The notes: generated from the letters alone by a model not told the origin. 64,000 bases of DNA from Candidatus Hydrothermarchaeum profundi (GCA_002011125.2 MTMF02000009.1:648889-712888), one strand, 5' to 3'. Shown: positions 26,575 through 36,488, numbered from the stretch's first letter. Program-made: numbers and translations.

Positions 26575-29500
26575 ATGAAAAGAGTGGTAGCAGGATTTAT
26601 ATTGCTTCTCTTCCTGAGCCAGCATCTAGCATCTGGCGTGGCTAGTAATCACATTATAAAGGATTTTGGAGAAAAGAAATCAGAGAAATATAAAGAAAAG
26701 TTAAGCCCTGGCTTGCTTAAAAAAATAGAAATAACTGCAGAGGACGAAGAACTACCTATTATCATATTCTATGAAGAGAAGAAAAAGGCGAGATCAGCAG
26801 TAACAGTTGAATCGTCCATTAAGGTCCTCGGAGGAAAAATAAAGCACAAATACACTCTTGTGAAAGCGATCTCAGCTAGATTACCGGCTGGGAAAATAAA
26901 AAAGCTGGCCGAGTCTACAGAGATAAAGAGAATATACCCCGATGAGGTCGTCAGGCTTTCAATATTCTCCAGCAATACGTCAGCCAAACTCGAAACAAGT
27001 GTAAAAGCCATAGGCGCTGATTATGCATGGGAGACCTTGGGCTACGATGGCTCAGGGATAACTGTGGCGGTGGTTGATACAGGCATAGACTATACGCATC
27101 CGGACTTAGGGGGAGGCTTTGGCCAGGGTTATAAGGTAAAGGGGGGCTATGATTTTGTAAACGAGGATACAGACCCAAAGGACGATAATGGGCATGGCAC
27201 TCACGTGGCGGGCATAATAGCTGCTAACGGTACCGTGAAAGGTGTAGCCCCCGGGGCATCATTATTGGCTGTGAAAGTGCTTAATGCTCACGGATCAGGG
27301 TACTCTTCTGATGTCATCGCAGGTATAGACTGGGCAGTTTTCAATGGGGCTGATATAATCAGCTTGTCCTTGGGAAGCTCAGATCAGCCGAACGATGAAT
27401 TCGAGAGCCCTATAAATTTGGTAGCGGATGAAGCAGTGGCCAGGGGAGTTATAGTCGTAGTTGCGGCAGGAAATGAGGGTCCAGGAACCGGAACAGTAGA
27501 TCATCCTGGAGCAGCTAGCAAAGTAATAACAGTGGGAGCATCTGATGATAAGAACACAGTGTCTATTCTAGATGACAGTATATCAGCTATTAGTAGTAGA
27601 GGTCCCTCTGCTTTTGGAAGATTAGATCCTGATCTTGTAGCCCCTGGAGTAAGTATTAATTCCACTTACTTGGTTTCTAATGGTTCTTATGCGGTTTTAA
27701 GCGGTACCTCTATGGCAACTCCTCATGTTGCAGGGGCAGCCGCGCTATTATTGCAGAAAAATGCCTCTCTTACTCCCACCGAGATAAGATCTATTCTTAT
27801 GCGCACAGCTTCAGCCGTCCCAAATGCCCATATATTCGAACAGGGTGCGGGTGTAATAAATGTTACAAGAGCTTTGCTCCAGCGTTCTTCAGCGTTTATT
27901 AATGGAGATGATAGGTGGGAAGTAACTGTCCCTCATGGATTTAGTTCTACCGCTGAGCTGGTATTGGAAAACGATAATAACGCCGGTGTTACCTACTTCT
28001 TTAATTTGCAAGAGTTATTTGATCTCGAGGGAGACAACTATTTGTCTCCTTCAAAATTATTCTTTCCTCAGAGCGTCTACCTTCAGCCTTATAGTAGAAG
28101 AGCAGTCGATGTAATATTTTCTTCTACTGGTGATGAAAATGCGTCTATCTACGGAGGAGTTCTTAATATAACTACTAATAGTTCTGACTCTCTTATGATT
28201 CCAATTGTTATTAATATCCCTCTTCTCGGTAGCGGATTTATTACCGGCACAGTGGACGATAGCGATGGATCTTTAGAAGCCGGTGACTGGATTTACTATA
28301 ATGTCAAAACTCATAATGGGACATCCCTTACAGCTTCTATTAATTGGAGCAATCCAGCGTATGATTTAGATTTATACCTATTTGCTCCGAATGGCGAGCT
28401 TGTGAACAGTTCTAATTCCAGCGACCAAAGTTTAGAGCAGGTAACGCTGTCTGATATGGTCTACCATGAATATTGGCTGGCTATACACAACTATAATTCC
28501 CATGGAACCAAGGTTGTTTATGAATTGACTATAACCTATGATTCTAAATTATATGTGGAACCAGATTCATGGCAGGTTAAAGCTAGGAGGGGTGAAGTTA
28601 AGAACGCAACCTTTAGCCTAATAAACAATGGTGCAGGAAAAGCTGTGAATTTATCTGTTATGAGACTATCTCTTGGTACTAGCGGGTTTACTTCTGGGAC
28701 TTTAGAAAACACAGGAGAATACTATAGGGTGATATGGAATTCTAGTGGAATAGATGTGAAGAACGCCCACTATTTAAATGCTACACTCGTATGGAATGAT
28801 CCCGCAAAAGATCTGGACATGATGGTTGCATATTATAATGGAACCGGCTGGTCGGCCACAAGATTTCTGTCTGCGCATGATAACAAAGAGCTTGGAGAAG
28901 CCAGAGAGAGCTTAGAGAATGTGGACATCCAGTACTATATAAAGACCTACGGAGAAGTTGGCATAGCGGTGAAAAACTATGGTTCATCCGCAGATTATAA
29001 TTTGACGGTTAACTTCACAGAGTTGGTTCCTTGGGAGGCGGCAACTGTAAGTCCATCTAATCTGACATTTGAGCCAATAGGGAATGTAACTGTGAATATC
29101 TCGATCAACACTACTCCTCTAGAAGATAGAGAGACTTATGATGCGGTATTTATAGTATCTAATGCTACAGAGGATTTTGCCATTGTGCCAGTTAGAGTAA
29201 AAGTTCTACCAATAGTTGTAAACCAGACCACTCCAGCGGATGTCGAGGGCTATGTTTATTACTCTTCAATTCAAAACGCTATTGATGATGTAAACTCTGC
29301 ATTCTCCACAATCTATGTTTCTCCTGGAACGTATATTGAAAATTTAGATGTTAATGCTGGAGTAAAAATCATTTCATCTTCTGGGCCAAATTCTACTTTC
29401 ATAAAGCCTAGCACTCCATATGACCACGTAATAGATATAAAGGGGGATTATGCGATAATCTCTGGCTTCACCATTCAGGATGCGAACAAGGGGTATGCAG

Positions 29501-31023
29501 GCATATATGTCCGAGTTAATAACTCCCAAATCTCTAACAGCATTATAAAAGGTAACTATTTTGGTGTTTACTTTAATAGCTCAAGCGGAAACGTTTTGCT
29601 AGGGAATACTTTCGATAATATTTGGGATTATTATTCTACATCTTCATCGGTTAACAACTCTGTTATAAATTGCTATATTAATCAGACTAGAGTTACATTT
29701 AAAGCCACAGATGTAGCGGTTACTTCTGTTGCTTCTCCTCCGCCAGTAGGGGATGAGCTTTTTGATATAGGCAAATTCGTTAACATAACAAACACCTCTA
29801 ATAATAGCTGGATAAGCTTAAACATTTATTACGACTCATCAGAGGTCGGGAGGATTACAGAATCTACGCTGGGATTATATAGATTTAATGGAACCGAGTG
29901 GGGGAGAGTAGAGGGGAGCGGGGTTAATCTTTCTGAGAAGTATGTTTACGCTAATATATCCGAGTTCAGTGTGTTCGCCCCATTAGGTAAGGATCTGCCG
30001 CCTGCCATCTCACAAGTAGAGGCAACTTCGATAACCACAACCTCTGCCTTGATTATATGGAAAACAGATGAAGAGTCCGATTCGCTTGTGAAGTATGGTA
30101 CTCGGACGGGAGACTATATCTACACGGAGAGGGATTATTCTAATGTTACAAGTCATCAAGTTCAGCTTACTGACTTAAATCCAAGCACTAAGTACTATTT
30201 CGTGGTTAATTCTACAGACAAGAGTGGTAATTCAAATCAAAGCGGAGAATATACATTCACTACAACTGCCCAGGCGATAGTAGCGGTTGGAGGAGGAGGG
30301 GTAGCTCCAACCAAAGAAATTGTCACAGAGCCAGGGAGGGCAGTTATTACTCTTCCATCAATACCGGCTGGAAAAACTGAGGAGATAGTCTTCCCATCAA
30401 CTGAGGATTTCTACTTCACAAGACTTGAGATAACTACAAAGAAGACAGTTTCAGATGTAGAAATTACTATCAGCACTCTTTATAAAAAACCACAAGACTT
30501 AGCCGAAGATATTGAAGGGATAGTATACCGCTATATTAAAGTAACGCCCAAAAACCTTAGAGACGAAGACATCTTCAGAGTTAACATTTATTTTAAAGTA
30601 GAAAAGTCTTGGATAAAAGCTGGCAATATAGATCCTGCTTCAATATTTCTAGCGAGATATAAGAATGGGGAATGGAGAAATATTTCTACAGTAAAAATCG
30701 AAGAAGACGCAGAATCTATTTACTATTCAGCGGTATCACCTGGCCTCTCGATATTCGCTATATCCGGAGTTCCTATACCTATAGTTACTACGCCCCCACT
30801 GAGCACAGTACCTCCTCAAACTTTCCCACCAGTAACTGCCGAAGCGCCTTCGCAAACTGAAGCTCCTAAAATGACTCCGCAACCTTTGGAGATTCCAATG
30901 ACTCCTCCTCCAGAAATCCCCCGGCGAAATATAACTGGAATATTTTTTGGGGTAATAGCCTTAGTAGGTGTAGTAGGATATCTCTTCAGGAAAGCTCTAA
31001 AGAAGAAATTAATAAAAAGATAG
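26575..31023 (+). CDS. Subtilisin-like S8 protease, giant multidomain surface protein
   Basis: A 1482-residue exported protease. A signal peptide and I9-type propeptide are followed by the S8 domain with the full triad Asp168 (VVDTGID), His207 (GHGTHVAG) and Ser379 (GTSMATPHVAG). Next come prepeptidase C-like beta domains (about 555-650), a NosD-like beta-helix (about 890-1010), a fibronectin III domain (about 1140-1230), a PGF-pre-PGF type domain, a Thr/Pro-rich linker, and a C-terminal helix with basic tail. Asn-x-Ser/Thr sites are abundant, consistent with AglB N-glycosylation. It is likely a cell-surface protease with the PrcB-like lipoprotein as partner. Confidence 0.9.
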   Translation: MKRVVAGFILLLFLSQHLASGVASNHIIKDFGEKKSEKYKEKLSPGLLKKIEITAEDEELPIIIFYEEKKKARSAVTVESSIKVLGGKIKHKYTLVKAISARLPAGKIKKLAESTEIKRIYPDEVVRLSIFSSNTSAKLETSVKAIGADYAWETLGYDGSGITVAVVDTGIDYTHPDLGGGFGQGYKVKGGYDFVNEDTDPKDDNGHGTHVAGIIAANGTVKGVAPGASLLAVKVLNAHGSGYSSDVIAGIDWAVFNGADIISLSLGSSDQPNDEFESPINLVADEAVARGVIVVVAAGNEGPGTGTVDHPGAASKVITVGASDDKNTVSILDDSISAISSRGPSAFGRLDPDLVAPGVSINSTYLVSNGSYAVLSGTSMATPHVAGAAALLLQKNASLTPTEIRSILMRTASAVPNAHIFEQGAGVINVTRALLQRSSAFINGDDRWEVTVPHGFSSTAELVLENDNNAGVTYFFNLQELFDLEGDNYLSPSKLFFPQSVYLQPYSRRAVDVIFSSTGDENASIYGGVLNITTNSSDSLMIPIVINIPLLGSGFITGTVDDSDGSLEAGDWIYYNVKTHNGTSLTASINWSNPAYDLDLYLFAPNGELVNSSNSSDQSLEQVTLSDMVYHEYWLAIHNYNSHGTKVVYELTITYDSKLYVEPDSWQVKARRGEVKNATFSLINNGAGKAVNLSVMRLSLGTSGFTSGTLENTGEYYRVIWNSSGIDVKNAHYLNATLVWNDPAKDLDMMVAYYNGTGWSATRFLSAHDNKELGEARESLENVDIQYYIKTYGEVGIAVKNYGSSADYNLTVNFTELVPWEAATVSPSNLTFEPIGNVTVNISINTTPLEDRETYDAVFIVSNATEDFAIVPVRVKVLPIVVNQTTPADVEGYVYYSSIQNAIDDVNSAFSTIYVSPGTYIENLDVNAGVKIISSSGPNSTFIKPSTPYDHVIDIKGDYAIISGFTIQDANKGYAGIYVRVNNSQISNSIIKGNYFGVYFNSSSGNVLLGNTFDNIWDYYSTSSSVNNSVINCYINQTRVTFKATDVAVTSVASPPPVGDELFDIGKFVNITNTSNNSWISLNIYYDSSEVGRITESTLGLYRFNGTEWGRVEGSGVNLSEKYVYANISEFSVFAPLGKDLPPAISQVEATSITTTSALIIWKTDEESDSLVKYGTRTGDYIYTERDYSNVTSHQVQLTDLNPSTKYYFVVNSTDKSGNSNQSGEYTFTTTAQAIVAVGGGGVAPTKEIVTEPGRAVITLPSIPAGKTEEIVFPSTEDFYFTRLEITTKKTVSDVEITISTLYKKPQDLAEDIEGIVYRYIKVTPKNLRDEDIFRVNIYFKVEKSWIKAGNIDPASIFLARYKNGEWRNISTVKIEEDAESIYYSAVSPGLSIFAISGVPIPIVTTPPLSTVPPQTFPPVTAEAPSQTEAPKMTPQPLEIPMTPPPEIPRRNITGIFFGVIALVGVVGYLFRKALKKKLIKR

Positions 31024-31176
31024 GATAAAGGCTAATTTTTTAAGCTAAATAATAAGAAATATTATTTTATATAATGTTTAAACGCATTATTTTTTCTAAA
31101 AAAACAAAACAAAAATTTTTTATACTCGATTAAGCAATAAAAAAACAGTTTAAAAATAGAGGAGGCTGGAGTTATA
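31024..31176. promoter_or_regulatory. A+T-rich intergenic region with TATA box
   Basis: This 153-base gap ends the protease gene and starts the surface-protein gene. It holds an A/T-only inverted repeat (AATAATA at 31048-31054 with TATTATT at 31060-31066) next to T-rich tracts, which may mark the end of the first transcript. A TATA-like TTTTTATACT at 31116-31125 lies about 50 bases before the ATG. GGAGG at 31160-31164 is the ribosome site. The surface protein is thus probably transcribed separately. Confidence 0.5.
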
Positions 31177-34100
31177 ATGAATTCTGGTAAACTATTGTTA
31201 TTATTTATTTTAATTGGAGGTACAGTAGGGGGGACTTCTATCGTAAGTGCTCAAGAGGAGCCGCCATCCCTGCCAAGTAGCTTTAATTTTTATGGATATA
31301 CTTATGATTTAAATCTCAATCCGCTTAATGGCACTAACGTAACGATAGAAGTCTATGAATTTCTCCCAGGACAGCCTCCTCAAATAAATAGTACGTATTC
31401 TACTCTCTCTAATGAATCAGGTTTTTTTAATATAAGCGATATTCCCGTTAGTGAGGAATTTTTTTACAAACCTGTTGTGAGATACTTTAATGGGTCAAAT
31501 TTAACCTATATGGGACAGAGCCTACCTCAATTGCCGATATTTGAGTTCCTCAATCTTGGGGCAGTTAAGTTCTATCTGCGGGAGGCAGCTACACTTAATA
31601 TTACTGCGGTGGGTGATGAGAGAGAGCTGGAAAGCATGATAGTCGGCACTTCTAATAGCGTTTCAAATTATGGTGTAGGATTAGAATGGCTTCAAGATGT
31701 AAATGGAGGAACTTGGTTTTACCTTAATCTCAGTGGATATGGTATTGAATATTCCTCTGATTTTTCATCTTTTGTAACTACTTCTCAGCCTATTCCCCTA
31801 CAGAATCCTACTGCTTTGGACTACAATGGGGGGAATATTTTCTATATAGCCAACGCTACGACAGTTATAGTATATAATAGAACTTCAGAAAGTGTTCTTG
31901 CTAGTTATAATGTATCGGGAAGGAATTATTATCAATTAGCGGGGCTTCAATATAATCCAGATGACGGGATGTTTTATATTAGTGCAACCAGAACAGCACC
32001 ACCAAACGTTGTTATAGATGTATATAACTCTTCTTTTGACTTAATAAATACGATATCAGGGAATATTCCATCCGGAACATTATTTAGATACGCTGGCGAA
32101 TGGTATCTAGCCTATAACGATACGTATGAAGGGGTCTATGCTTTAACAAAATATGATGATAATTGGGGGTACTTGTGGCGTTGGACTTTCTCGAAGAGTG
32201 TTGGAGGGATAGCTCATAATGGTATGAGCTGGTACTTTGCTTCTTCAAATGATAGCACTATAACTCCGATAACCCTAACAGATAAGGGCATTAAAAGTTT
32301 CATGTATATGGTTAAAGATACAAAGCTTGGGTATCCGGTTGCTGAATCCTTTAGCAGTTTTGTCCAGCAAGCCACGGTATATGTTCCGGCAGATAGAAAC
32401 TACTCTATAATGCTATATCCCAACATGGCAATGCCCGTAAGCTATGATTTGAATAATATCTCAGCATATGGCCCGTCTCCAAAGATTGATATAACTTTCA
32501 ACATTTCCGAAGACTTTAAGTGGGTGTCCGGCTATGTAAATTGCGGTGGCAGTTATAGCTTTGATGATCTAAAAGTGGTGCCCTACTTATTAGAGCCGGG
32601 AAATATGGTATTCCCGAGGGCTATGCCCTATAATATGAGTGCGTGGAGAGAGCCTTTTGCATCGCAGAGTGATGAATATAGTCCAAGCATTGGATTTTAC
32701 AATATAACGCTTATAGGCTCCGCGATGGGCGCAGATGTGATGCTATTCATAACAGCTAAGAATGGCACACAGTACTGCGGAGGCTTTCAGAATGTCACTC
32801 TCTACTATGGTGGAGGAGACTTAACTGGAATTAATATCACTTTGCAGCCGCTGATAGGTAGCGAGTCAAACATTAGCGTAGAAAATGCTGCAGATTTCAG
32901 TCAAACCGTTAATATCACAACTAAACTGAAGTCTTTCAGGCTTCAAAACTCGACAGGAGATGCACCTACCAATGCTTTCGTAGAGTTCACAATAGATTAC
33001 ACTTCTTACTTCCCCAATAGCACGAGTTTCTCATGGATGGTGGACGTAGGTCAAGACGACAACGGGATTTTTAAATTGCCTGTGTTGAGTGCAAACGTGA
33101 AAGAGATAAATATATATAGTGCCGAATTCGCGCCTAAGGAGACATCCTTGAAAGCTAGCGATCTCGCCACTGAGCCCGTGAATATTACCTTATCTTCCTT
33201 TAGTCCTGGAGCTATAGATCCTGAGGAAATATTTACTGACCTCTATCTAGACCTCCTGCAGAGTAATTCTACCTGTGACGTGCCTAACCCGCCACCCGGC
33301 TGTTCTTTAGTACCTTCTCAGGAAGAGATGTTATTAGAACAGTTCAATCCTATGACAGTGATAATGGGCGGGGGCGATATAAGCTTCAGAATGAAGAAGC
33401 TCAGCAATAATATCACGGTGCACTATGCGCTGGTAGATCTTCTTGCTTCAGGACCGCCAGATGCGTTATTTGATAGTAATGCTTCAGAAACAACTACTGG
33501 TGCTACATTAGCGGAGGCATGGAGATTTGGAAGCAGTGGACCGGATATATATGATCATGTCTTAATTGGTATACCCTATAATGAAAGCAAATATGATGAG
33601 AGTGGGAATTTCACTGTAAATATAAAGTACTTCTACGATGCGGATTGGAATGTTATCTGGAATATAAGCGAAAATACTACAGAGGAGTTGCCTGACGAGT
33701 ATAGTGAGTTCTTGCAGGATGAGTATCGACAGTACTTAAATCTTACAAACCCAATGCCATGCGATAAGACTGATCAGACTAGCACTTGCTACGTGGATAC
33801 AGTTAACAACATGGTATGGATGAAGATACCTCACTTTTCCGGTGTAGCTCCTCTTGTTAGCGGTGAAGCGGTTGATAGTACTCCTCCATCCGTTATACCT
33901 CATAGCGTATCATATCCGAGTGGACAGACTTTTGCTAAGCCTTCTGACACTATAACCTTAAATGCTACAGTGACAGATGACCTTTCAGGTGTAAAGAATG
34001 TAACAGTGGATGCAAGCGATATAAATGCTGGAGTCATCATCCTTCAAAATCTAACTTCCATGTACTACAACGACAGCGTAGTTATCGGGAGCAATGTTGA

Positions 34101-35370
34101 TTCTGGTGTTTATCAACTACCAATCTATGCATATGATAATGATGGGAACTTGAACAGTACTGAAAGAATAACTGTAATGATAGACTCAGATAACCCGAGT
34201 CTTACTGTGTATACGCCTACGGATTCCTATATCTCAACTAGCCCGAATGTCACTTTCACTTTCTTAGCATCTGACAATAACGCTACTACATTGCAGTATG
34301 AGCTAACATTAAATGGAACCGTTAACAAGACAGGAACTATAACGGCTGGAGAACTCAACAGCGTAACCATATATAACCTTGCTGACGGTTATTATACATG
34401 GAGTATAAGAGTATATGACGGGGCCAATAACACTAATACGAGTACAACTCAGGCATTTACTGTGCTGACCGAGATTGAGCTTCAGGTGCCGATAGCTTCT
34501 ATGCCAGCAAATTATTCTACTGAACTGGTTACTAATGAGACTCCAATCGGAAAAGTTGCGTACTCAATAACCACTAATGGCACTACGCCAGCTGTGAATC
34601 TAACCATTAAAGTTTCTATATCCCCAGTAGGTGGGGCCGAAAGCCTTTCCAGTAGTACAGATATCCCTGAGTTGTATATACAGTTCAGCATCAGCAATGA
34701 ATCTTGGTACTCGTATATATCCCATGTGCATGTTAGACTCTACTATAATGAGTCAAAGATACCTTCGGGAGTTAGCGAGAGTAGTCTTAGACCTAAGAGG
34801 TACACCAGTGGGAGCTGGGTTAGACTAACAGGAGCCGCAACTCTGGCGGATGGAACCGTTGTCTATGCTGCAGGGGTTGACGCTGATAATAACTATGTAT
34901 GGGCCAATATCTCTAGGTTCTCTGTATACGGTGTTGGAGGAACTATTGTTCAGGCTGCTGCTCCTAGCGGAGGTGGGAGATATAAACCCGATGTAGTAGT
35001 ACTTGCTAACTCTATTGATGCCGAGTTATCAGCTGACTTCCTAGGATTCCTTAAGACTCAGGCTCTCAATGTTATCTATGTCGATGCGAGCAACTTCTCT
35101 AAATACAAGGATAAGAAGTTTATAGTAATCCTTGGCGGTCCAGACGCTTATGAAGGAGTTGGCGAGATAGTGCAGGAAGTGTTAGATGATGCTGAAGAAG
35201 CTTTCCTTAGAATTCCTGGTAATAGGAAGATGTATGTTAAGACGAATGTTTGGGCTACCGGGCAGGTTGTTAGAGTGATCGCTGGCAGCGGCAGGACTTT
35301 AACTAGGGATGAAGCTTTAGAGAACCAGGCTGACGTAGCGTATAGGATCCGGTTTTATCCGGTAAGTTAA
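31177..35370 (+). CDS. Giant N-glycosylated surface protein (possible S-layer or surface structure)
   Basis: A 1397-residue exported protein. A signal peptide (KLLLLFILIGGTVGGT) is followed by a carboxypeptidase-regulatory-like beta domain, a long beta-propeller-like region, Ig-like domains (DDLSGVKNVTVD, SDNNATTLQYELTL) and, after a Gly-rich linker, a compact C-terminal domain opening KPDVVVLANSIDAEL. That last part resembles the C-terminal region of archaeal S-layer-type proteins. Dozens of Asn-x-Ser/Thr sequons are present. There is no catalytic motif and no C-terminal anchor helix. High expression is suggested by a strong GGAGG and TATA. The S-layer assignment is inference. Confidence 0.75.
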   Translation: MNSGKLLLLFILIGGTVGGTSIVSAQEEPPSLPSSFNFYGYTYDLNLNPLNGTNVTIEVYEFLPGQPPQINSTYSTLSNESGFFNISDIPVSEEFFYKPVVRYFNGSNLTYMGQSLPQLPIFEFLNLGAVKFYLREAATLNITAVGDERELESMIVGTSNSVSNYGVGLEWLQDVNGGTWFYLNLSGYGIEYSSDFSSFVTTSQPIPLQNPTALDYNGGNIFYIANATTVIVYNRTSESVLASYNVSGRNYYQLAGLQYNPDDGMFYISATRTAPPNVVIDVYNSSFDLINTISGNIPSGTLFRYAGEWYLAYNDTYEGVYALTKYDDNWGYLWRWTFSKSVGGIAHNGMSWYFASSNDSTITPITLTDKGIKSFMYMVKDTKLGYPVAESFSSFVQQATVYVPADRNYSIMLYPNMAMPVSYDLNNISAYGPSPKIDITFNISEDFKWVSGYVNCGGSYSFDDLKVVPYLLEPGNMVFPRAMPYNMSAWREPFASQSDEYSPSIGFYNITLIGSAMGADVMLFITAKNGTQYCGGFQNVTLYYGGGDLTGINITLQPLIGSESNISVENAADFSQTVNITTKLKSFRLQNSTGDAPTNAFVEFTIDYTSYFPNSTSFSWMVDVGQDDNGIFKLPVLSANVKEINIYSAEFAPKETSLKASDLATEPVNITLSSFSPGAIDPEEIFTDLYLDLLQSNSTCDVPNPPPGCSLVPSQEEMLLEQFNPMTVIMGGGDISFRMKKLSNNITVHYALVDLLASGPPDALFDSNASETTTGATLAEAWRFGSSGPDIYDHVLIGIPYNESKYDESGNFTVNIKYFYDADWNVIWNISENTTEELPDEYSEFLQDEYRQYLNLTNPMPCDKTDQTSTCYVDTVNNMVWMKIPHFSGVAPLVSGEAVDSTPPSVIPHSVSYPSGQTFAKPSDTITLNATVTDDLSGVKNVTVDASDINAGVIILQNLTSMYYNDSVVIGSNVDSGVYQLPIYAYDNDGNLNSTERITVMIDSDNPSLTVYTPTDSYISTSPNVTFTFLASDNNATTLQYELTLNGTVNKTGTITAGELNSVTIYNLADGYYTWSIRVYDGANNTNTSTTQAFTVLTEIELQVPIASMPANYSTELVTNETPIGKVAYSITTNGTTPAVNLTIKVSISPVGGAESLSSSTDIPELYIQFSISNESWYSYISHVHVRLYYNESKIPSGVSESSLRPKRYTSGSWVRLTGAATLADGTVVYAAGVDADNNYVWANISRFSVYGVGGTIVQAAAPSGGGRYKPDVVVLANSIDAELSADFLGFLKTQALNVIYVDASNFSKYKDKKFIVILGGPDAYEGVGEIVQEVLDDAEEAFLRIPGNRKMYVKTNVWATGQVVRVIAGSGRTLTRDEALENQADVAYRIRFYPVS

Positions 35371-35423
35371 GGGGTAGTGCTAGGAATCAAAACTCTTCTA
35401 AATATTTTTTATTTTTAAAGATG

Positions 35424-35446
35424 TTAGGTATAACCTAAAGTTATAC
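35424..35446. promoter_or_regulatory. Palindromic operator for vapBC
   Basis: TTAGGT-ATA-ACCTAA at 35424-35438 is a perfect dyad, and the overlapping GTATAAC / GTTATAC pair forms a second, offset dyad ending at 35446. The region lies 23-45 bases before the antitoxin ATG and just after an A+T-rich TATA-like tract. This is where an AbrB-type antitoxin, alone or with its toxin, would repress its own operon. Confidence 0.6.
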
Positions 35447-35468
35447 TAAAGTAATACTTGAGGTATAA

Positions 35469-35729
35469 ATGGAAATTAAAGAAGAGATGAAAGTCGGTCC
35501 CAAGGGGCAGGTAGTAATCCCTAAAGTGTTTAGGAAAGCTCTTGGTATAGTGCCGGGGTCTACTGTAGTTATGAAAATAAAAAACGGCAATATAATAATC
35601 GAGAAACCAAAAAAAGACGTAGCTGGGATATTTAAAGAAATCGCTTTTTCAGGTACGGTTAAAAAAATTCATCCTCACTATGGCTATGAAACAAGTTTAA
35701 AAAAGCGGATTGAGAAGGCCTCTAAATGA
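35469..35729 (+). CDS. vapB: AbrB/MazE-type antitoxin (VapB)
   Basis: An 86-residue protein. The N-terminal half is a swapped-hairpin AbrB fold (VGPKGQVVIPKVFRKALGI, then PGSTVVMKI); the C-terminal tail should wrap the toxin. It forms a type II toxin-antitoxin module with the PIN gene it overlaps by four bases (ATGA). AbrB-type antitoxins bind palindromes in their own promoter, and a good one lies directly upstream. The pair may stabilise this region or respond to stress; neither can be read from sequence. Confidence 0.87.
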   Translation: MEIKEEMKVGPKGQVVIPKVFRKALGIVPGSTVVMKIKNGNIIIEKPKKDVAGIFKEIAFSGTVKKIHPHYGYETSLKKRIEKASK

Positions 35730-36151
35730 TTTATCTTGATTCAAATGTCTTCATTATAGCGGCACTTTACACTAATACATTAGCGGAAAAAGCAAGAGAG
35801 TTAATAAGGGAGGTGGAAGAGGGGAAGGTTAAAACTGCTACTTCTGCGTTAACCTACGATGAAGTTTATTGGAGCGTGAGAAAGATAAAGGACAAAGGTG
35901 CTGCCCTTAAAGCTGGTGATGCACTTCTCACACTTTCTAATCTCTCTATTATAGGGGTAGATAGAACCGTGCTTTTTAAAGCTCACGGCCTTTTAGAGGA
36001 GTATCTGCTACATCCAAGAGACGCTATCCACGTTGCTAGTGCTCTTTCTAGAGGTATAAAAACGGTAATCTCTGAGGATAAAGATTTTGATAAGGTTAAA
36101 AGTATTACGAGGATATCCCTGGGAGATTTCAGATTATCTACTATAAAATGA
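35726..36151 (+). CDS. vapC: PIN-domain ribonuclease toxin (VapC)
   Basis: A 141-residue PIN-domain endoribonuclease. The first active-site Asp is in LDSNVFI, Glu in LTYDEVYW, and the distal acidic residues in HPRDAIHVA and SEDKDFD, giving the four-acid Mg site. VapC toxins usually cleave tRNA or rRNA. It is translationally coupled to the antitoxin gene by an ATGA overlap. All acidic residues are intact, so it should be active. Confidence 0.88.
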   Translation: MIYLDSNVFIIAALYTNTLAEKARELIREVEEGKVKTATSALTYDEVYWSVRKIKDKGAALKAGDALLTLSNLSIIGVDRTVLFKAHGLLEEYLLHPRDAIHVASALSRGIKTVISEDKDFDKVKSITRISLGDFRLSTIK

Positions 36152-36162
36152 GGCACAGATCA

Positions 36163-36200
36163 ACATGGAGAACTCAATGTTAGTTGTATTCTCTCCATGT
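36163..36200. terminator. Nine-bp inverted repeat at the vapC/tfs convergence
   Basis: ACATGGAGA at 36163-36171 pairs perfectly with TCTCCATGT at 36192-36200, with a 20-base loop. On the minus strand the stem spans the last codons and stop of tfs. Both convergent transcripts would carry the hairpin, so it may act as a shared 3' end or protect it. T-rich flanks are modest, so termination is plausible but not certain. Confidence 0.5.
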
Positions 36201-36488
36201 GAATTTGCACTTGGTACACCTAAAAAACCTTGTTTCTGCCTCATCAGCTTTCCTCGTCTGTAAGAGCCACCACTCCGCCTCGGTGTTTCCACATTTGCGG
36301 CATTCAGCCTTTGTCGTAGGCAGGGTATTAATATCCTCTTCAAGGATAAGGAGCTTTTTTTTCTTTTCTCTATTCTTAGTTAAAGTGAACTCTTTTTTAT
36401 CTGCTATTTCTTTGGTGGCTCCACATCTCTTACATACTAATTTATTATCTTTTGGAAGTAATAGACTTCCGCATTTTTCGCAGAACAT
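36180..36488 (-). CDS. tfs: Transcription factor S (TFIIS/RPB9-like)
   Basis: A 102-residue two-zinc-ribbon protein. The N-terminal ribbon begins MFCEKCGS with a second CKRC pair; the C-terminal ribbon has CRKCGN and CTKCKF. The acidic pair Asp-Glu in KADEAETRF, at the tip of the C-terminal ribbon, enters the polymerase funnel and stimulates cleavage of backtracked RNA. Its ATG lies inside the Nudix gene, a 44-base overlap, and its end forms a hairpin with the convergent vapC. Confidence 0.93.
   Translation of the reverse strand: MFCEKCGSLLLPKDNKLVCKRCGATKEIADKKEFTLTKNREKKKKLLILEEDINTLPTTKAECRKCGNTEAEWWLLQTRKADEAETRFFRCTKCKFTWREYN

Noticed and set aside
31048..31066. AATAATA / TATTATT inverted repeat as a protein-binding operator
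   Set aside because: Only A and T in a very A+T-rich gap; expected by chance, so it is mentioned only as a possible 3' end.
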